Shown in pieces: positions 45,699-56,739 of a stretch of DNA of 64,000 bases; within the stretch, counting starts at the first letter, position 1; every line of letters starts with the position of its first letter. The notes under the pieces were generated by a model. That model had not been told where the DNA came from and ran no database searches. It saw nothing but the letters and a program-made list of their open reading frames with translations. Position numbers and translations under genes: made by a program. Source of the DNA: Molossus alvarezi (lineage: Eukaryota > Chordata > Mammalia > Chiroptera > Molossidae); the NCBI GenBank assembly GCA_037176705.1, contig CM073886.1, forward strand, positions 13,786,501 to 13,850,500. The letters run 5' to 3'.

Positions 45699-45912
45699 AC
45701 TGGCTGGTGTGGCTCAGTGGTTGAGCATCGACCCATGCACCAGGAGGTTGCCAATTCAATTCCCACTCAGGCACATGCCCAGGTTGTGAGCCTGCTCCTC
45801 AGTGGGGGGCATGCGGGAGGCAGCCAATCGATGTTCTCTTTCATCAATGTTTCTCTCTCTCTTTCTCCCTTCCTTTCTTTCTAAAGATCAATAAAGAAAA
45901 CAAACAAACAAA
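45699..45912 (+). mobile_element. VES SINE, second subfamily
   Basis: Head ACTGGCTGGTGTGGCTCAG, tail AGATCAATAAAG and A-rich run. 16-bp duplication AAAGACTCTGAAGTAG (45683) and AAAGACTCCAAAGTAG (45913). Confidence 0.93.
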
Positions 45913-45942
45913 AAAGACTCCAAAGTAGCCATTATAAATATA

Positions 45943-46068
45943 GGCTGTCCCCCCAAAATATATATACACTTAACAGCTGATCGTTCAATTGATGTTTCTT
46001 TCTTTTCAGATTTAACCCATTGGGATTTATAATTATTCAAAGTGTGTATACATATTTTTGGGACACCC
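45943..46068. mobile_element. Mariner-type MITE, 126 bp
   Basis: Inverted termini GGCTGTCCC...CAAAATATATATACAC and GTGTATACATATTTTTGGGACACCC, roughly 24 bases each with two to four differences. A TA lies immediately outside both ends, as expected for Tc1/mariner insertion. There is no coding capacity. Confidence 0.85.
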
Positions 46069-46209
46069 TATACATTCAAAGAACTAAAAAAAAACAGGCT
46101 TAAAGAAATAAAGGAAGGTGATTCAATGTCTCACCAAACAGAGACTATCAATAAAGAGAGAAATTATCAAAAAGAACCAAAGGCCCAGTAGAAATGAAAA
46201 CATGTGTCA

Positions 46210-46660
46210 ACATAAAAACTTGTATACAAATGTTCACAGCAGCACTATTCATAATAGTTTAAAAGTAGAAACAACCGAAATGTCCATCAATAGATGAAAG
46301 GATAAAAAAATATGGTTTAGTCAGACAGTGGACTATTAGCCGTAAAAAGGAATGAAATACTGATACATGCTACAATATGGAGGAACCCTGAAAACATAAT
46401 GCTCAGTGAAAGAAATCTCGTATCCATGCATATTGTGTGTGATTCCACTGAAGTGTCCAGAATAGAAATCTATAGAGACAGAAGGTAGATTAGTGGTTGC
46501 ATCGGGCTAGGGGAGGGGGGAATGGGGAGTGACTGCTAATGGGTATGAGATTGCTTTCTGGAGTGATGAAACTTCTAAAATTTATTGTGATGGTTGCAAA
46601 ATTCTGTGAAATATACTAAAAACCATTTGGTATGTTACATATCCCACTAAAGCTATTTTT
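46210..46660 (+). mobile_element. Old L1 3' end fragment
   Basis: TTCACAGCAGCACTATTCATAA, AAATGTCCATCAATAGATGA and GGAATGAAATACTGATACATG are hallmark ORF2-end/3' UTR text of L1M elements in sense orientation. Divergent. Confidence 0.8.
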
Positions 46661-46800
46661 AAGATAGAAAAATAGACAGATGAAAGATAGAGATAAAGGG
46701 ATGGGTAGACAGAGAAAGTAAATATAGATTACTACAGATCCACAATTCCCTTAACTGCAATTCTGAACTCCAAAAGGCTTTTATTTTTATATAGTCATTT

Positions 46801-47015
46801 AAAAAAAATGTTTTTATTGCTTTTTTAGAGAGAGAGAAAGGAAGAGAAAGATAGAAACACTGATGTGAGAGAAAAACATCGATCGGCTGCCTCCCGCATG
46901 CCTCCTGCTGGGGATTGAGCCCACAACCCAGGCGTGTGTCCTGACCAGGAATTGAACAGGGAACTCTCAGTCCATGGGAGTGAGGCTCAATCTGCTGAGC
47001 CACACTGGCCAGGTG
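46801..47015 (-). mobile_element. VES SINE near an IFT140 donor
   Basis: TTATTTTTATATAGTC-type flanks on both sides. Ends about 110 bp from the exon at 47128. Confidence 0.88.
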
Positions 47016-47127
47016 TATTTTTATATATAGTCTTTTAAGTTGAATAACTTACAAAGATAGGTCCATTACTTCCTCCACTTTTGCAGAGAACAAAATGAGT
47101 GCATCTGATGCCCTGGTAGAATTGTAC

Positions 47128-47273
47128 CTTTATCTGCGTGATGTTCCCTTCAAGCTCAGTAGGGGCTTGAAGGTGCCACCTGTCTTTACCCTCCACTCCT
47201 CGGCTGCTGTGGGGTCCTGGCACTTTTTTCCACATGGCTATTCGCCCTCTATCAGTACCTGCTGCGAGAAGAC
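47128..47273 (-). CDS. IFT140: IFT140 exon (about residues 337-385)
   Basis: A 146-bp exon encoding [20 protein letters not shown] and ending LEGNITQIK. The acceptor is CCCGTAG and the donor GTACAA, which lacks the preferred G at +5. [16 protein letters not shown] is a textbook WD40 blade. The piece [10 protein letters not shown], between WKKVP and KDRW, is the least conserved part and is a likely surface loop. The intron downstream is about 6.4 kb and holds at least eight VES copies, a mariner-type MITE and an old L1 fragment. Confidence 0.95.
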
Positions 47274-47953
47274 CTACGGGTGAAAACAGAGTTCACAGTC
47301 ATTGACTTGAAAAGGGCTAAGAACAGCAGCAAGCTCCCTCTCTGACCCCCCTCTCTGAAATGTCAGCCCATCAGCCCTCCACCCGGTGACTCTCCAGCCC
47401 TCACCTGCTGTGTCTTCCTTTGCAAGAACTGATGACTACCTGGCGATCCAGTGAGTGCATGTTCGCATGTGGTTGGTGGGGATGTTGGTGCTGGTTTTTC
47501 GCTCTCGCCGTGATAGCAGAGGCCTATCTGCCTGTTCAATCTGCTTCTTCAGTGCGAGAACAGCACTGAGCACTCAGCAAGCACAAAATAAATGCCTCTG
47601 GCTCAGCTCCTATTCTGTCTTCTCTGTGTGTACACACATACACATACATTTACATATATGTATATATATTTCTAAAGTTTCCCATGCTGTCTTTTTCTTG
47701 GAGTTTTGGCAGAGGATGAGATCAACTGCATACACCCAGGATGGTAACACTTTTGACCAAACTCTTGACCTTCATGTGGGATAAGAAGCTTTACTGTTAT
47801 TTTTTCATTCTTGACTGACTTTATTCAAATGACTTGACATAGTTATAATTGAGTTACTAGTCTTTAAATAGCCACCATCATCATTTTGCAGCCAATGGAG
47901 TAAAGCTAGAGACTGGTTCTCTTTCTCCCTTATGCCAGCCCAAGAAATCTCAC

Positions 47954-48060
47954 CTTTGATTTTACAGTAAGAAACACAGTTTATAGTCTCTCCTTTTTCG
48001 AAACCGAACTTCTCCTCTGGACTCAGTACATAATTCTCTCCACGTTCTAAATCCCAGAAT
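47954..48060 (-). CDS. IFT140: IFT140 exon (about residues 301-337)
   Basis: A 107-bp exon encoding [20 protein letters not shown] and continuing to [10 protein letters not shown]. It contains no methionine codon, so it was found by reading the minus strand for the next IFT140 block after GEAAIR. The acceptor is CTTGCAG and the donor [19 protein letters not shown] is a classic WD40 blade end (x-W-D), and [18 protein letters not shown] across the next junction starts another blade. The incoming and outgoing split codons (AG|A arginine, G|GT glycine) match the neighbouring exons. Confidence 0.95.
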
Positions 48061-48542
48061 CTGCAAGGGAAGGAAGGAAGCCACTAAGGGGACTATGTCA
48101 GTGCACTGCCCTCAGCTCTGAAGGGCTTGTCCAACTTGCAGAGTGAACTGTAAACATCAGGAAAAAGTCATGGCCTTCGGACTCTGATATGAAAAGCAGA
48201 CTGTCATGACATTTAGGTCTGTTTTGTGCTCTGTTCATAATCAAAGGGAGCAGCTATTAATAAGAGGGTCCACGGGTGACACCAGGTCACAATGAGAATA
48301 AAGGAACTGCAACCGTGTGCACCCAGGAGGACCCCCAGTATCACGTGGAGCTACAGCAGCGAGTGGCAAGAGAATGTAACACATGATTCTGTCTATACCC
48401 AGCTGACAAAAACCAGGCCGAGTGACTGCACAGGCAGACATCAGGATAGTTCCACCTGGCGTGGGAAGCGGGGATGCCTGGGGTGTCTAATATGTTCTGT
48501 TCTTTGATCTTGGAGCTGTTGCGTGGATGTGTCCAATTTGTG

Positions 48543-48598
48543 AAGATTCATCACAATTTGAGCCAAACCGGCCAGGGCAAGATTCATCACAATTTGAG
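48543..48598 (-). mobile_element. Tail-less 16-bp VES head between 20-bp direct repeats
   Basis: AAGATTCATCACAATTTGAG occurs at 48543-48562 and again exactly at 48579-48598. Between them are only CCAAACCGGCCAGGGC, the reverse complement of the VES head. No A-tail, CT-rich or middle part is present. Confidence 0.9.
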
Positions 48599-48640
48599 AA
48601 TGACTTGTCATCATCCAATCATCAGAGTGTCAAGTCTCAC

Positions 48641-48732
48641 CTGATGGCTGCTTCCCCGATGGCGGTCACCAAAAGGCTGCCTTCAATCAAAGCGATGTCT
48701 GCCCGGCGACCCGTTTTCCCACTCAACTTTAC
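48641..48732 (-). CDS. IFT140: IFT140 exon (about residues 271-301)
   Basis: A 92-bp exon encoding [20 protein letters not shown] and ending GEAAIR with a split arginine codon. The acceptor is TGTACAG and the donor GTGAGA. The [12 protein letters not shown] segment is the core strand of a WD40 blade and closely matches human. About 40 bp beyond the donor lies the tail-less VES fragment with its 20-bp direct repeats (48543-48598). Confidence 0.95.
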
Positions 48733-48959
48733 CTGTACAACGAGAAACAACCCAAAAGAAGCAGGTCGCTTCGCCGAGACTGTGTGTCCCTGCTTGTGAG
48801 CCTGGAATCTCTGGTCTGCAGAGAGTGCAGGGTGAAGATGGACACTTGGAAAGCCACCCCTAGCTTTCCAGGATGTACAAGCCAAAGCTGAAAACTACTC
48901 TTTCACATTAAGTTGTTAATAATAGTGGCTGCCCAACACATGGCACATAGTGTGCACAT

Positions 48960-49140
48960 TTCTAGAGTGACTACCAAGCTGAGCCAAGTCCGGGGACCAC
49001 TGTGCCCTCCAAGGCAGGTGTCACACTTATTTTGCAGGGAACCAACCTGCCTAGAACCCACCAGCTAGTGGAGTGGCTCAGGGGGGATTTGAACCTAGCT
49101 CCATGTGATTCAGTGCCCATGTTTTCAAGTGCTGTGTTAG
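48960..49140 (-). mobile_element. MIR SINE fragment
   Basis: TTATTTTGCAGGGAACCAAC ... GGGGGGATTTGAACCTAGCTC ... TCAGTGCCCATG follows the MIR core read in reverse. Old. Confidence 0.55.
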
Positions 49141-49862
49141 GGGATACATAAAGAACCAAATAAATACTGACTTACAAAAATAAATAATCTATAAGAGTAT
49201 CTCTAGGAGAAGTTCAGAGTTTTCCGAGGAATATGGATTTCTCTGGTAAAAACCAAGAAACTAGCAAGAGGGCAGCGATGCGCAGAAATTGACCCAAGGA
49301 CAGGGGGCGTCCACCTGGTGCTGAGGGCCCAGGCTGATGCCATGAGGTACCTTCAAGGACGACGAGGTGTGTGCCAGTAGCCGCAGTGAAACACCGCTAC
49401 CCAAGGACAGTGTCCATCATACACACCCTCAGGTGAAGCAATGTGCACATGTGCTGGGGGCAGCTGTGACTGAATGCACATGGGGAAAATCCCCAAGGCT
49501 GTCAAAGCAAGTAAGTGCCCTCGGTGCCTTGTCTGCACACAGTCAGGAAGCAGGGTGACGGGCCTCCCCTTGTGGGGCTGAATAGGCTGCTGCTGCAAAG
49601 CGAGTGGTTATTCTCACACCCAAGTCTGTAGGCTGCCAGTTACCCAATCGTGAAGGGCGCAGCCTGACTCACTCTGCCTGTCCACTGACACCAGAAAAAT
49701 CTCCTTCACCCCTAGTTCCCCTCACTAGTGAACTGAACATCATATAATAAATAACGGTACTAAACAGCTCTGTCAGTGGCCCTGAAACAGATTTGCTAAG
49801 GAATTGGAAAGGGTGATTAAACAGGTCAGGAGAACCCAGCCTGAGCCTGCCCCTCTGCCCAC

Positions 49863-50038
49863 CTTCATCACTTCTTCCACTTCGCCCTCAGGAGTCACCA
49901 AGTACAGGGACAGCAGCAGGTTCTCCGTGACCACCACCAGCGCCTCCCTCTTCTCGATGTAGAACAGCGTTTGGATGGAGCTGTCTGTGGATGCCACCTG
50001 AGTCGTCTTGCCTTTCTCGTCCACATAGTGCACTGTCC
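49863..50038 (-). CDS. IFT140: IFT140 exon (about residues 212-270)
   Basis: A 176-bp exon encoding [20 protein letters not shown] through [20 protein letters not shown] to VEEVMK. The acceptor is CCTCAG and the donor GTGGGC. It starts by completing a split glycine codon and ends in phase 0. It contributes WD40 strands ([14 protein letters not shown]). The downstream exon begins VKLSGKTG, reproducing the human [11 protein letters not shown] junction. A VES SINE begins about 275 bp upstream, at 50314-50555. Confidence 0.96.
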
Positions 50039-50313
50039 CTGAGGGCAAAGGGGCAGTCACCAGGCAGCCTGACACTCCCTAGCTGCCACTTCTATCTACT
50101 TAGGGGCATTTTCAAAATAAACATGTTAGTTATAAAAACTTGCAAAGAAAATATTTAGAAACATCTGTACGTGACCTCACAGGCTGCCATCTCTGAAATA
50201 AGTTATTGCTGATTTAGTTCACCGGTGACTCCTGCTGCCCCAGGCAATTCTACCTCCACCACCACCAACCTCAAAGGATTCGAACCGCAGCCTCTAAACT
50301 CTTTGTTCATCTT

Positions 50314-50555
50314 TTTTTCAATCCTCATCCAAGTATATTTTCTATTTATCTTCAGATAGAGTGGGAGGGAGAGAGAGGGAGAGAAAGAGAGAAACATTGA
50401 TGTGAGAGGGACACATCGACTGGTTGCCTCCCATATGACCCCGACCAGGGCTGGGGACGAACTACAACCAAAGTATGTGCCCTTGGCCAGAATCGAACCT
50501 GCAACTCATTGGTCCATGGGCCAACACTCTACCGTTGAGCCAAACAGGGCAGGGC
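50314..50555 (-). mobile_element. VES SINE
   Basis: Perfect 16-bp duplication ACTCTTTGTTCATCTT at 50298-50313 and 50556-50571. Confidence 0.96.
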
Positions 50556-50944
50556 ACTCTTTGTTCATCTTGGTTCTCTAACATGAGGTGAGCATCTGTC
50601 ACCCATGCACTGAGGTCCTAGGCTGTGACCTCCCATAGCTACCAGGCCCTGTCCCCGCATCCTGTGCATGGTTGGTCAGCCATTCAGCCCTGTCCAAACA
50701 GCAGGGCCTATCCAGCCTGGAAGCCCTCCTTCTCCTGCCCGCCCTGAGCACGCAGCCCCTTTCCCACACTTTCTGGTTTCTCTCCCAGCTTCTGAGCTTG
50801 GCAGGTGGAACCTCCTGCGAATTCTCAGGAATCCAACCCATTGCTGTTGCTTTCTGGAGCCTCCTCACCCTCCTGGTCTCCTCTCATCTTATTCCCAATA
50901 GATAACTTGAATTTTTATTAAAGTGAAAAGTTCCAGGTTCTCTA

Positions 50945-51175
50945 GAGGCTAATTGCAACAATAACAAGCATCTACTCAGCACATATCTGTGACAGGCTCA
51001 GTGATAAGCACTTACATGTGTATTATCTCCACTGATGTTTCCGGCGAACTCCCACAGCAGGTGCTCTTACTATCACTGTCTCCCTTTGACACATTAGGAA
51101 GTTGAGGCACACAGACACGGGATAATTTGCCTTCAAAGTCCACAGCTACCAAGTGTGAGGAATGACTGACATGCA
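50945..51175 (-). mobile_element. MIR-like fragment
   Basis: Contains TATTATCTCCACTGATG, AGGAAGTTGAGGCACACAGA and TCCACAGCTACCAAGTG in MIR order. Old. Confidence 0.6.
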
Positions 51176-51642
51176 CTGCACACCCCTTTCCAGTTGCAAC
51201 ATCTTTTCCTTCATGTATCTCTCTCTCTTTCTCATCATCTTTTCAGCTCTCTTCCTAAGGAGCCCTTGCACTAGCATCTCCCTCCCTGCACCCCCACTGC
51301 ACTGTGCCCACTCCATGTCCCTTCTGGGACCTCCCTGAACTCCCTCAGTGCTGTCTCTTTACCCTCTGAAATGAAATGTATCTCAAAAGCCCCCGCCCCT
51401 TCCAGCTATCATCTGCGCTCTTCTTCCCATCGTGCTCACTCGTCCTCATCAAACCTCATCTCCTTGGTGCGAGCCTCTCTTCCCTGGCCCTTGCTCACAG
51501 CAGACACACACTTGTGAATGTCTCCTGTGACCGTAAAACTCTTTTTCTCTTAACTTCATATTGCATTTATCAGCTGTCATTAGGATAGCCTGTCTCACTA
51601 TTTATACTCAAGAGGAGTTGTGTTAAAACAAAAAAAGGCGGT

Positions 51643-51844
51643 GCCCAGTTGGTGTGGCTTAGTGGATTCAGTGTCAACCATGGATGGAGAAGTCCTGGGT
51701 CGATTCCCAGTCAGGGCACATGCCCAAGTTGCGGGTATGATCCCCAGTAGGGGGGAATGCGGGAGGCAGCAGAACAATGTTTCTCTCTCACATTGATGTT
51801 TCTCTCTCTCTCTCTCCCTTAAAAAAAGAAAGAAAAAGAAACAT
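51643..51844 (+). mobile_element. VES SINE, second subfamily, first of three in tandem
   Basis: Head GCCCAGTTGGTGTGGCTTAG, middle CAGGGCACATGCCCAAGTTG, tail CTCCCTT and A-rich. Similar A-rich sequences ending GGCG/GCCG flank it. Confidence 0.87.
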
Positions 51845-51862
51845 TAAAAAAAGAAAAAGCCG

Positions 51863-52108
51863 CCCTGGCTGGTTTGGCTCAGTGGTTAGAGCGTCGGCCT
51901 GCGGTCCAGAGAGACCTGGGTTTGGTTCCTGCTAAGGGCACGTATCTCGGTTGCAATTTGTCCCCAGCCCTGGATGGGTCGTGCCGGTAGCAGCCACTCG
52001 ATGTGTACCTTTCATGTCGATGTTTCTCTCTCTCTCTTCCTCTCTTTCCCTCCCACTCCATCTGAACAAAAAAATGGAAAAATGTCCTCGGGTGAGGATA
52101 AAAAAAAA
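51863..52108 (+). mobile_element. VES SINE, second of three in tandem
   Basis: Head CCCTGGCTGGTTTGGCTCAG, tail TGTCCTCGGGTGAGGAT plus A-run that leads straight into the next head. Confidence 0.93.
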
Positions 52109-52110
52109 AG

Positions 52111-52361
52111 CCCTGGCCGGTTTGGCTCAGTAGTTAGAGCGTTGGCCCGCGTACCAATGAGTCCCGGTTTCAATTCTGGGCAAGGGCAGGTACCTACATT
52201 GCGGTTTGTCCCCAGCCTTGGTAGGGTCGTGCAGGGGCGCAAATAGTCGATATGGCTCTATCACATCGATGTTTCTGTCTCTCTCTCTCCCTCCTACCCA
52301 CTCTGTGTCTGATAATAAGTAGAAAAAATATCCTCGGGTGAGGAATAAAAAATAAAAAAAA
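52111..52361 (+). mobile_element. VES SINE, third of three in tandem
   Basis: Head CCCTGGCCGGTTTGGCTCAG, tail TATCCTCGGGTGAGGAATA. AAAAAAAGCC precedes it, so it probably entered the A-tail of the previous copy. Confidence 0.92.
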
Positions 52362-52826
52362 GAGGCAGCACTTAATGTGGACCACCTATGAGGGCTGATT
52401 GGTGGCTGCAGGCTGGAGGCAAAACCCACCCATCCTGTTCAAGCTCCATTCCCAGAGCTTAGCCAAGCCCGTGACACGTCAGATGTACTTCATAGTTATA
52501 CAGACTGAATAACAGGTCTGCAAAAGCATCTTTTCAAGACTGGCAACCTGTCTGTGCTGTGTATACAGTAAGCAGTCATTTCCTGCTGATAGAGGCTGCC
52601 ACCTTCAAATACAAATAAAGCTCAATTTGTCTCTAATCAGAACGAAGTGAAGCCATTCTTTGAATACTGGATAAATAACTGTATAAAGCTGACTAATATA
52701 TTTCACTAATATTGGCACGCATACAGCCTGTTATTTTATACAGAATCATCATCTATTTGTTTAAAATCCTTACCAGACAGCCCTATAATGCTTCAGTGTC
52801 CTAGAGTCCCAAACTAAGTTTCTCAC

Positions 52827-52969
52827 CATCCATCAAGCTGACAAAGAATGACAGTCCCTCTTGAGATCCTGTTTTCAAGAAACTTCCAAAGCCGCTCTTC
52901 CTCCAGTTAAACATGTCCAGGGCTTTCTCATCACCGCTCACGGCTGCCTTTGCCAACTGAACAAAGTCC
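52827..52969 (-). CDS. IFT140: IFT140 exon (about residues 164-212)
   Basis: A 143-bp exon encoding [20 protein letters not shown] and ending SLMDG across the next junction. The acceptor is TTACAG and the donor GTGAGA. It enters in phase 2, completing the glutamate codon split at 53151, and leaves in phase 1 inside a glycine codon finished at 50038. [20 protein letters not shown] is one of the most conserved IFT140 stretches and is here nearly identical to human from memory. The intron upstream is only about 180 bp, the shortest in the window. Confidence 0.96.
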
Positions 52970-53149
52970 CTGTAAGCAATTACAACACAGGAAGTCAGGA
53001 TTTCTTGCTGCTCCTCAGAGGATGGTGCTGTCACTACAGATGTGCTGAGAGTGCCTCATTGCTCTGACCCCCTCCAGTGTCAGGAGGAGCCATATTTCTG
53101 CTCCCCTCCCCAAAGACTTAAACCTAAGGCCACCGTAAGCTCGTACTTA

Positions 53150-53287
<138 letters not shown>

Positions 53288-53529
53288 TCAGGTGTGGAGG
53301 AAACACATTCTTACTGAGTGACTGGTGGAAGGCAAGAGTTAACGCTACGCAACAGAACATGTGCACCTTCCTTTCTTTTTAAAACAAAACTACATGTGCA
53401 CCATGAATAATACAAACAATTCAAGTGTTCAATGAAAGAACCGGAAACTCTTCTATGTTTCCGGTTCTTCGCCTCCTTACTCCTTGGAGATAGCAACTGT
53501 CACATTCTCAGTTGTTAAAACAAACTTTT

Positions 53530-53789
53530 TTTTAAATCCTCACCTGAGGATATTTTTTTCCATTTATCTTCAGATAGAGTGGGAGGGAGGGAGGTGGGGG
53601 GAGACACACACACACACACACACACACACAACTGTGAAAGAGACACATCAACTGGCTGCCTCCTGCATGACCCCAACTAGGGCTGGTGACAGAACCGCAT
53701 CTGAGGTATGTGCCCTTGACTGGAATCAAACCCACAACTCTTTGGTCTGCAGGCTGATGCTCTAACCACTGAGCAAAACCGGCCAGGGC
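53530..53789 (-). mobile_element. VES SINE with (AC)n tract
   Basis: CAAACTTTT on both sides (53521, 53790). The GA-rich part contains an expanded (AC)12 microsatellite at about 53605-53631. Confidence 0.93.
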
Positions 53790-53799
53790 CAAACTTTTA

Positions 53800-54740
53800 A
53801 TTTTAGAATAGATTGAGATTTATGGAAAAGTTGTGAAAACAGTTCCAAGAAATCCCATACCCCACCTAGCTTCTCCTGTTATTAGATCTTACATTAGTGT
53901 ATACAGTTCTCAGAATAAGCCAATATCGATATATTATATTGACCAAAGTCTTTATTCACATTTCCTCAGTTCCTCTTTAATGCCCTCTATGCCAGAGTCC
54001 CATGAGGACCCACGTGACGTCTGGTTATCTTGTCTCCTTAGGCTCCTCTTGGCTGAGACTATGTTTCACACTTTCCTGTTTTTGATGGGCTTTGGAGTTT
54101 TGAGGTCTATTAAGGGATTTTGTAGAGTCTCCCTCCACTGAGATTTATCTATTTTTCTCATCGATGACTAGAGTTGTGGGGTTTGGGAGAAGACCACAGA
54201 TACAAAGTGCTCTTCTCATCACATCGTATCAGGGGTCCATGCCATCGACACGACTTATCTCTGTCGGTACAGACCCGGATCTTCTGAGGTCATGTTTGTC
54301 ACGAGTCTCCACAGTGCAGGTCTTCTTTTCTCCCCCTTTCCATCCTGTACTGTTTGGAAGGAAGCCACTCTGCACAGGGGAGGAGAGTTATGTCTCCCCT
54401 CCTTGAGCATGGTGTACTGACATGAATAATTTAGGATTCTTCAGCACAGGAGCTTTGCCTCTTTCCCATATACTTACTTATTCAATTATAGATTTTTATC
54501 AGTATGGACTTATTTTCTATTTTGGGTTATAATCCAATACTATTTTATTTATTTTGTTGCTCCAATTCTTCCAGCTTTGGCCATTGGGAGCGCTTTTTGT
54601 TAACTCTGTGAGGACTTCCCTACTTCCTGGCATTGCAGGTTCTCTAAGCTCATTGTCCAGCTGCAGTCTGAGAGTCAGCCATCAGGAAGCCCTGGTTCCT
54701 TATGCTGGAGGAAACCAACAGAATCCGGGATCTGGGTGCT
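53800..54740 (-). mobile_element. Old L1 3' region remnant, antisense
   Basis: Starts with AATAGATTGAGATTTATGGA and ACAGTTCCAAGAAATCCCAT text typical of antisense old L1. Shares the later part with 26352-27490 (TGCCATCGACACGACT, TTTATTTATTTTGTTGCTC). Confidence 0.6.
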
Positions 54741-55128
54741 AGCCACTGAAGTCTCAAATTAACAGCATATATAAGTGTGAAAGAATTTTAAGGCGGCAGG
54801 GAGGAGACAACTCCGTGGAACTGGTCCAGGAGGTTCCATGACCAGGGATGAGAGCTAAGTTTGCCAAATGGCAGTATTTCCTTCTGAATCTGTCTGCAGG
54901 GTGCCTTTGCTGTGATGCCTGGGCATTCCTCAAGGCATGTTTCCTGTTCAAGAGCAGGGGATGTTTCAGTACACTCTTCCTCCCACCCCACTTTCAAAGC
55001 ATTGATTACAATATCTCCACATGCTGGGTAATATCACTTTATTGTACATGGGAATATGATTTTCCAGTAAGGTTGGCTTTTAAAGCAACTTATGCAGTAA
55101 ATCTCTAACAAAGTTATGTAAGATTTGC

Positions 55129-55377
55129 CCTGGCTGTTGTGGTTTAATGTTTAGAGTGTCAACCTGGGGACCGAAGGGTTGCAGGTTTGATTTCTGGTCA
55201 AGGGCATGTACCTGGGTGACAGGTTTGATTCCAACCCCTGTTGGGGCATGTGCAGGAGGCAACCAATCGATGTGTCTCTCTCAGATTGATTTTTTTTTTT
55301 CTCTCTCTCTGTCTTTCTCCCTCTCTTTCTCTCTCCCTCTCCCCCTCCATCCCTCCTACTCTCTATGAAACAAAAAA
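55129..55377 (+). mobile_element. VES SINE
   Basis: Head GCCCTGGCTGTTGTGGTTTA, long CT-rich domain, tail CTATGAAACAAAAAAATC. First of three adjacent copies. Confidence 0.9.
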
Positions 55378-55387
55378 ATCAATGGAT

Positions 55388-55629
55388 CCCTGGCCAGTTT
55401 GGCTCAGCAGTTAGAGTGTCAGCCCCGCCCGTGGACCAGAGCGACCCAGGTTCGGTTCCCACTAAGGGCACATACCTTGGTTGCAGTTTGTCCCCGGCCC
55501 CAGTTGGGGTCGTGTGGGTGGCAACCAGTCAATGTGTCTATCTGACAGTTTCTATCTCTCTCCCTCCCTTCCTCTCTCTCAAATCAATAAAGAAGAGAAA
55601 AAATTTAAAAACAAGAAAGAAAGAACGAA
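55388..55629 (+). mobile_element. VES SINE
   Basis: Head CCCTGGCCAGTTTGGCTCAG, small GCCC insertion after TGTCAGCCCC, tail AAATCAATAAAGAAG. Confidence 0.9.
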
Positions 55630-55783
55630 ACATCTATGAGAGAGAACATCGACTGGCCGCCTCCTGCATGCCCCCTACTGGGGATCAGGCTCACAACCTG
55701 GGCATGTGCCCTGACTGGGAATAGAACCGGCAAACTCTTGGTGCATGGGTCGACGCTTAACCTCTTAGCCACACCGGCTGGGC
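55630..55783 (-). mobile_element. VES SINE, partial, facing the previous copy
   Basis: Starts at GAAACATCTATGAGAGAGAAC (GA run lost) and ends AGCCACACCGGCTGGGC. It lies tail to tail with the copy at 55388. Confidence 0.85.
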
Positions 55784-56739
55784 CTCCACACTTCTTTACT
55801 GATGGAACTGCTAATGGACACTTAACAGATCTGCCCAGTGTCCCTTTTCTAGGGATCTCTCCGGCTCCCTAGCCATTGCTGACTACTGCACATGTGGGCA
55901 CTTGGCCGGAGCTGAATTTGGGACAGAGGAGAAAGGACAGGTCTTCTCTGGGTTGGAGCTGTAACTAGAATAGGTGATTTCCTTTGTTTTCATGAGCTAG
56001 AGATTCTGCCTCATGGACAGGATGTGTCAGAGACACATAACTGCAGCAGGACAGTATCCAGAATGGTACAGAGCCAGCAGACAGATGTCTGTCAGCCCCT
56101 CATTCTTGGTTCCAGACAGTCCTGAAGTCAGCTCTGCTCCCATCCCTGGAGACCCTGGCCTCAGATTAAGTGTATCTTCTTGCTTCAGCTGGTCTGGGTT
56201 GGTCTCACTGGTAACCAACATAACTAAAGCAGGGTCTCTGGTGGAAGAGCTGAGAAGACCCTCAGTGGTGCAACGTTCCAAGTTACTCCTTTGTTATTAC
56301 TTCTCTTCCTGCTTGAGCCCACTGTTAAATTTAGACCAGCATAGTCTAGATTCTTTTAGAAGGATTAGGTATTTCTGCTCTTAAATATTTTTACTCATAG
56401 GACTTGGTCAACACATACCTACATTAAGTTTCATGCCTGAGTTAATCTACTTTGTTAGTTGTTTTTTAATACAGTCAAAATGAGAATAATAAAGTTCAAT
56501 GATCTGGAATTCTTTTATTCCTACAGGGGATTTGCAGAGCATTCCACGGCAGGGAGGGGGAAAGATCACCAAGGGAGTCCGAATCTGGGGACAGAGCAAT
56601 GTCTTTAGGTGTGAATTGAACAGAAAAATAGAAAAAAAAGTCATCCATGAAAAAGGAACAAACTAATAATAGAAGAATGAGAAAGTGACATGACCAGAAC
56701 AGGAAATGTCAATGGCCCTTGTGATATTCATCCTCAACA

